Source of the DNA: Bacillota bacterium
GTDB taxonomy: Bacteria > Bacillota_I > Bacilli_A > RFN20 > CAG-288
Direction: 5' to 3'
DNA length: 8,851 nt
Assembly (NCBI GenBank): GCA_003497225.1
Contig: DNJQ01000131.1
Coordinates: 1 to 8,851 of the forward strand
Shown here: in pieces, positions 7,109-8,851 of the stretch
Position numbering within the stretch: the stretch's first letter is position 1
Layout of the letters: each line of letters begins with the position of its first letter
The notes under the pieces: generated by a model
Databases searched by the model: none
The model's input: only the letters and a program-made list of their open reading frames with translations
Told to the model about the DNA's origin: nothing
Made by a program: the position numbers and the translations under genes

Positions 7109-7137
7109 ATTATATCAAAGCGCTTTCTTAAAATAAA
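7109..7137 (-). promoter_or_regulatory. Extended -10 promoter of the TM2-lipoprotein-galU operon
   Basis: On the minus strand a perfect TATAAT (7109-7114) is preceded by TG with one base between (TGATATAAT, extended -10). A weak -35, TTTATT (7132-7137), lies 17 bases upstream. The transcript would start near 7102, about 14-20 bases before the candidate start codons. The spacer contains the cre-like palindrome. Confidence 0.7.
7115..7128. promoter_or_regulatory. cre-like operator (putative CcpA site)
   Basis: The core AAAGCGCTTT (7117-7126) is a perfect 10-base palindrome. Against the Bacillus cre consensus WTGNAANCGNWNNCA, either strand matches all but two positions. It lies between the -35 and -10 boxes and touches the extended -10 element, so bound CcpA would be expected to block transcription of the TM2-lipoprotein-galU operon. 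That consensus and its role are known from Bacillus subtilis; activity here is inferred, and no ccpA gene lies in the window. Confidence 0.5.
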
Positions 7138-7211
7138 CTAAAAAAATTATTTTTAAGTTTTTTATGTTGATAATAAAAGAAAAATATGCATTAACTATAA
7201 CCTAATATTTA

Positions 7212-7240
7212 TTGATTTAGCTCTTCCATTCGCGTAAAAT
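7212..7240 (+). promoter_or_regulatory. Candidate promoter of the HPr-like gene
   Basis: TTGATT (7212-7217), a 17-base spacer, then TAAAAT (7235-7240). The predicted start near 7247 leaves a leader of only about 13 bases, just enough to hold GGAGGA. The remaining divergent gap (7141-7211) is AT-rich with no further site that I can support. Confidence 0.5.
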
Positions 7241-7259
7241 ATTAATTGCGGAGGACATT

Positions 7260-7520
7260 ATGAAAGAAATAAGTTTTAAAGTTACCAACCCCCAGGGCCT
7301 CGTGTCTCGTAAAGCCGCAGAATTAGTTAGTGTTGCGAATAAATATAGTTCTTCTATAACATTAGTTACTGCTAATGAAACCGCAGATTTAAAATCAATA
7401 ATGAATGTTTTTGGCATCACAGTTGATACTGGAGATACACTTTTAATAAAAATTGAAGGTAAGGATGAAGAAGAAGCCTTAAAAGGTTACGAAAGACTTT
7501 TTGCTTCAGTTACATTTTAA
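7260..7520 (+). CDS. HPr-family protein lacking His15 (Crh-like)
   Basis: At 86 residues this has HPr length, and it aligns with Bacillus HPr without gaps through the key sites. In HPr the phosphocarrier histidine lies in GIHARPA; here the same positions read GLVSRKA, so residue 15 is Val and Pro18 is Lys, while Arg17 stays. It therefore cannot accept phosphate from PEP/enzyme I and cannot act as a PTS phosphocarrier. The regulatory site is intact: LKSIM (44-48), with Ser46 in the position phosphorylated by HPr kinase and Ile47/Met48 that contact CcpA in HPr and Crh. This pattern is that of Crh, the catabolite-repression HPr paralogue (Gln15 in B. subtilis), so a CcpA co-effector role is the best inference. 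Val15 differs from that Crh, so I leave the symbol blank. The ATG follows GCGGAGGA closely. It is divergent from the operon bearing the cre-like site. Automated tools would probably call it a phosphocarrier. Confidence 0.88.
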
Positions 7521-7534
7521 TTTTTAGATTTATT

Positions 7535-7558
7535 AATGCAGCATTCCGCTGCATTTTT
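7535..7558 (+). terminator. Rho-independent terminator of the HPr-like gene
   Basis: AATGCAGC (7535-7542) and GCTGCATT (7548-7555) form a perfect 8-bp stem with a 5-base loop, followed by TTT and more T-rich sequence. It begins 14 bases after the HPr-like stop codon. The T run is short, so termination may be partial, and the racemase gene downstream could be reached by read-through. Confidence 0.7.
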
Positions 7559-7583
7559 ATTTGTAAAAAAACATAACATTAGT

Positions 7584-8612
7584 GTGCGCTCATATATCAT
7601 TTTAAATAAGTCGAATCTCAGACATAATTATTTTGAAATTAAAACCAAAACAAAAAAGGAAATTATTAGTGTTATTAAAGCTAATGCTTATGGTCATGGA
7701 ATAAAAGAAATTAGCAAAGAATTATCTTATATGAATTGCCCTTTCTTTGTTGTTGCATCTTTACAAGAAGCAATAACAACAAGAAAGAACCTCATTTATG
7801 TTCCAATTCTTCTATTAGAAAACACTTCTGATTTACGTGTTATTTTGTCTTTAAAAATTACCTTAGCAATAACTTCCATGGAACAGTTAATAACTCTTTC
7901 AGGCACAAATTATCCAATAATGATTCAACTTTGTATAAATATTGGTATGAACCGTGAAGGAATTTTACCTGAAGAAGTCCCGGTAGCTTTAGAAACAATA
8001 AAAAAATCTAAACTAAAACTTATGGGTATCTATGGACACCATTCTGGGTCTAATAAATACGAAATAGAATGTGAAGAACTTAATACCGCTTTATCATCTT
8101 TTGAGCAAAGAATCTTCTTTCACCATAAAGCCACTCCAACGCTTTCTTTAAAAGATATAAATGAGCAGGATAAATATTTAAGAATTGGTGGCGCTCTATA
8201 TGGATTATCTAAAATTGATGGATTTGATCTTAAACCAGTTTTATTTTTAAATGCTCCGATATGTTACATAAAGGAAATTGAAGAAAATACTTCCATTGGC
8301 TACGATGATGGAAGTATAAGTAAAACAAGTGGTGTATTAGTTACCATACCATTTGGTTATGGAGATGGGTGGTCAAAAAGACTTAGTATACTCTGCTATT
8401 ATAAGGGAAAAATCTATCATTCTTGTGGTGGAAGAATGATGAACCATACATTATTTATATTTGATAAAGAATCTGACCCTAAAATAGGTGATGATGTAGA
8501 ACTCATTGGACCACATCTAAGTGTATTTGATCTTGCTAAAGAATACGATATGATTCCCTATGAAGTTACAACCTTGCTTTCATCACAATTAAAAAGAATA
8601 GTAGAAAAATAA
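7584..8612 (+). CDS. alr: Alanine racemase family protein, divergent
   Basis: A PLP-dependent fold-type III racemase, expected to make D-alanine for peptidoglycan. Numbering counts from the in-frame ATG at 7536. SVIKANAYGHG holds the PLP lysine (Lys48), INIGMNREG the conserved Arg140, and IYGHHSGS the His of the barrel. YLRIGGALYGL carries Arg216, IGYDDG the catalytic Tyr256, IPFGYGDGW the C-terminal domain motif, and PYEV Tyr342. Departures are clear. The usual HaANSA phosphate-site segment reads HKATPT. The GRxCMD/GRxSMD segment reads GRMMNHT, so the Met-Asp pair is changed and one residue may be lost. The closing SRVPR motif reads SQLKR. Both catalytic bases remain, so it may be active, but substrate choice is uncertain. 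I chose GTG 7584 because homologues usually begin just before the xxxIxLxxLxxN segment; the ATG at 7536 (358 residues) lies inside a terminator hairpin. Neither start has a ribosome binding site. Confidence 0.85.
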   Translation: MRSYIILNKSNLRHNYFEIKTKTKKEIISVIKANAYGHGIKEISKELSYMNCPFFVVASLQEAITTRKNLIYVPILLLENTSDLRVILSLKITLAITSMEQLITLSGTNYPIMIQLCINIGMNREGILPEEVPVALETIKKSKLKLMGIYGHHSGSNKYEIECEELNTALSSFEQRIFFHHKATPTLSLKDINEQDKYLRIGGALYGLSKIDGFDLKPVLFLNAPICYIKEIEENTSIGYDDGSISKTSGVLVTIPFGYGDGWSKRLSILCYYKGKIYHSCGGRMMNHTLFIFDKESDPKIGDDVELIGPHLSVFDLAKEYDMIPYEVTTLLSSQLKRIVEK

Positions 8613-8618
8613 ACTTAA

Positions 8619-8799
8619 TCTCCCAAGATGGCCGGCTCAATTCCGACCAGATGGGAGGAATTGAGCTAAGAAGAGGCTACACTAGTAAGGGAACACACTC
8701 GCTTAATCCATGGAATAGAAGTGATGCAACATATAGTATTTGCATGATCAATTTAGGAAACAATTCCAATAGCAGATTAGAAGTTGTTTCTACGCTAAA
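8619..8799 (+). ncRNA. Candidate structured RNA, unassigned
   Basis: This 3' flank has no convincing gene but contains stacked foldings. GCTCAATTCC (8635-8644) pairs perfectly with GGAATTGAGC (8657-8666). The loop bases TGGGA (8652-8656) can pair with TCCCA (8621-8625) in an H-type pseudoknot. ATGCAA (8724-8729) pairs with TTGCAT (8740-8745). TTTAGGAAACAA (8752-8763) pairs with TTGTTTC plus CTAAA (8784-8799), interrupted by a 4-base bulge. The first part (8620-8665) is visibly richer in G and C than its surroundings. I could not match it to a known riboswitch or ribozyme. No terminator follows within the window. The strand is uncertain: a few terminal G.U pairs slightly favour plus. It could be a leader for a gene beyond 8851, a small RNA, or chance. 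Confidence 0.3.
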
Positions 8800-8851
8800 C
8801 TGCCTTAATATAAGCTTTTTTAACTATTATTATGAATACTAGGGTCAAAAA

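Noticed and set aside
7217..7420. A 67-residue minus-strand reading frame over the HPr-like gene
   Set aside because: It is antisense to a clear HPr-family gene, and no conserved motif supports it.
8619..8799. Lysine riboswitch (AGAGGC...AGTAAGGGAA resemblance) or HDV-like ribozyme (GGCCGGC)
   Set aside because: The lysine-riboswitch GCCGAAG element is missing and its helices cannot be drawn; the GGCCGGC has no matching downstream strand for an HDV-type P1.
8651..8842. A 63-residue plus-strand reading frame at the window end
   Set aside because: Its ATG sits in the loop of a perfect 10-bp hairpin, no ribosome binding site precedes it, and the translation shows no domain or membrane pattern; the DNA looks structured rather than coding.
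1..8851. UGA read as tryptophan (mycoplasma code), since no gene here stops with TGA
   Set aside because: Tryptophan codons that I checked are TGG and every gene reads through without in-frame TGA; eight stops are too few to conclude anything from the lack of TGA.

Overview
The window is AT-rich, with strong AGGAGG-type ribosome binding sites, hairpin-plus-T-run terminators and short intergenic gaps, which points to a low-GC Bacillota genome. Tryptophan is read from TGG where I checked it, and all eight genes stop with TAA or TAG, so nothing suggests a mycoplasma-type code. A one-chain pyruvate:ferredoxin oxidoreductase argues for an anaerobe. An HPr-family protein with the Ser46 signature and a cre-like operator argue for Bacilli/Clostridia-type carbon catabolite control. 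An uncultured gut-type member of the Bacilli/Erysipelotrichia/Acholeplasma-like lineages would fit, but I cannot fix the taxon.

Layout. 1-1430: a two-gene minus-strand operon encoding an XRE-type DNA-binding protein with four predicted membrane helices, then a small tail-anchored protein of unknown function. Palindromic operators sit at its promoter. Its terminator is a near copy of the terminator of the next gene upstream. 1431-5026: nifJ with its own promoter and terminator, minus strand. 5112-7137: a minus-strand operon TM2-domain protein > lipoprotein > galU, ending in a strong terminator; its extended -10 promoter overlaps a cre-like palindrome. 7212-7558: on the plus strand, divergent from that operon, a short HPr-family gene that has lost the PTS histidine (Val15) but keeps Ser46, so it is Crh-like. 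7584-8612: a divergent alanine racemase whose possible ATG start lies inside the HPr-gene terminator. 8613-8851: no convincing gene, but several stem-loops including a possible pseudoknot.

How the genes may work together (inference): PFOR supplies acetyl-CoA and reduced ferredoxin during fermentation. GalU makes UDP-glucose for surface glycans or glycolipids, and Alr makes D-alanine for the wall. The most coherent regulatory story is at 7109-7260, where a Crh-like CcpA co-effector candidate is transcribed divergently from an envelope operon carrying a cre-like site at its promoter. No mobile element, CRISPR array, tRNA or rRNA was seen.
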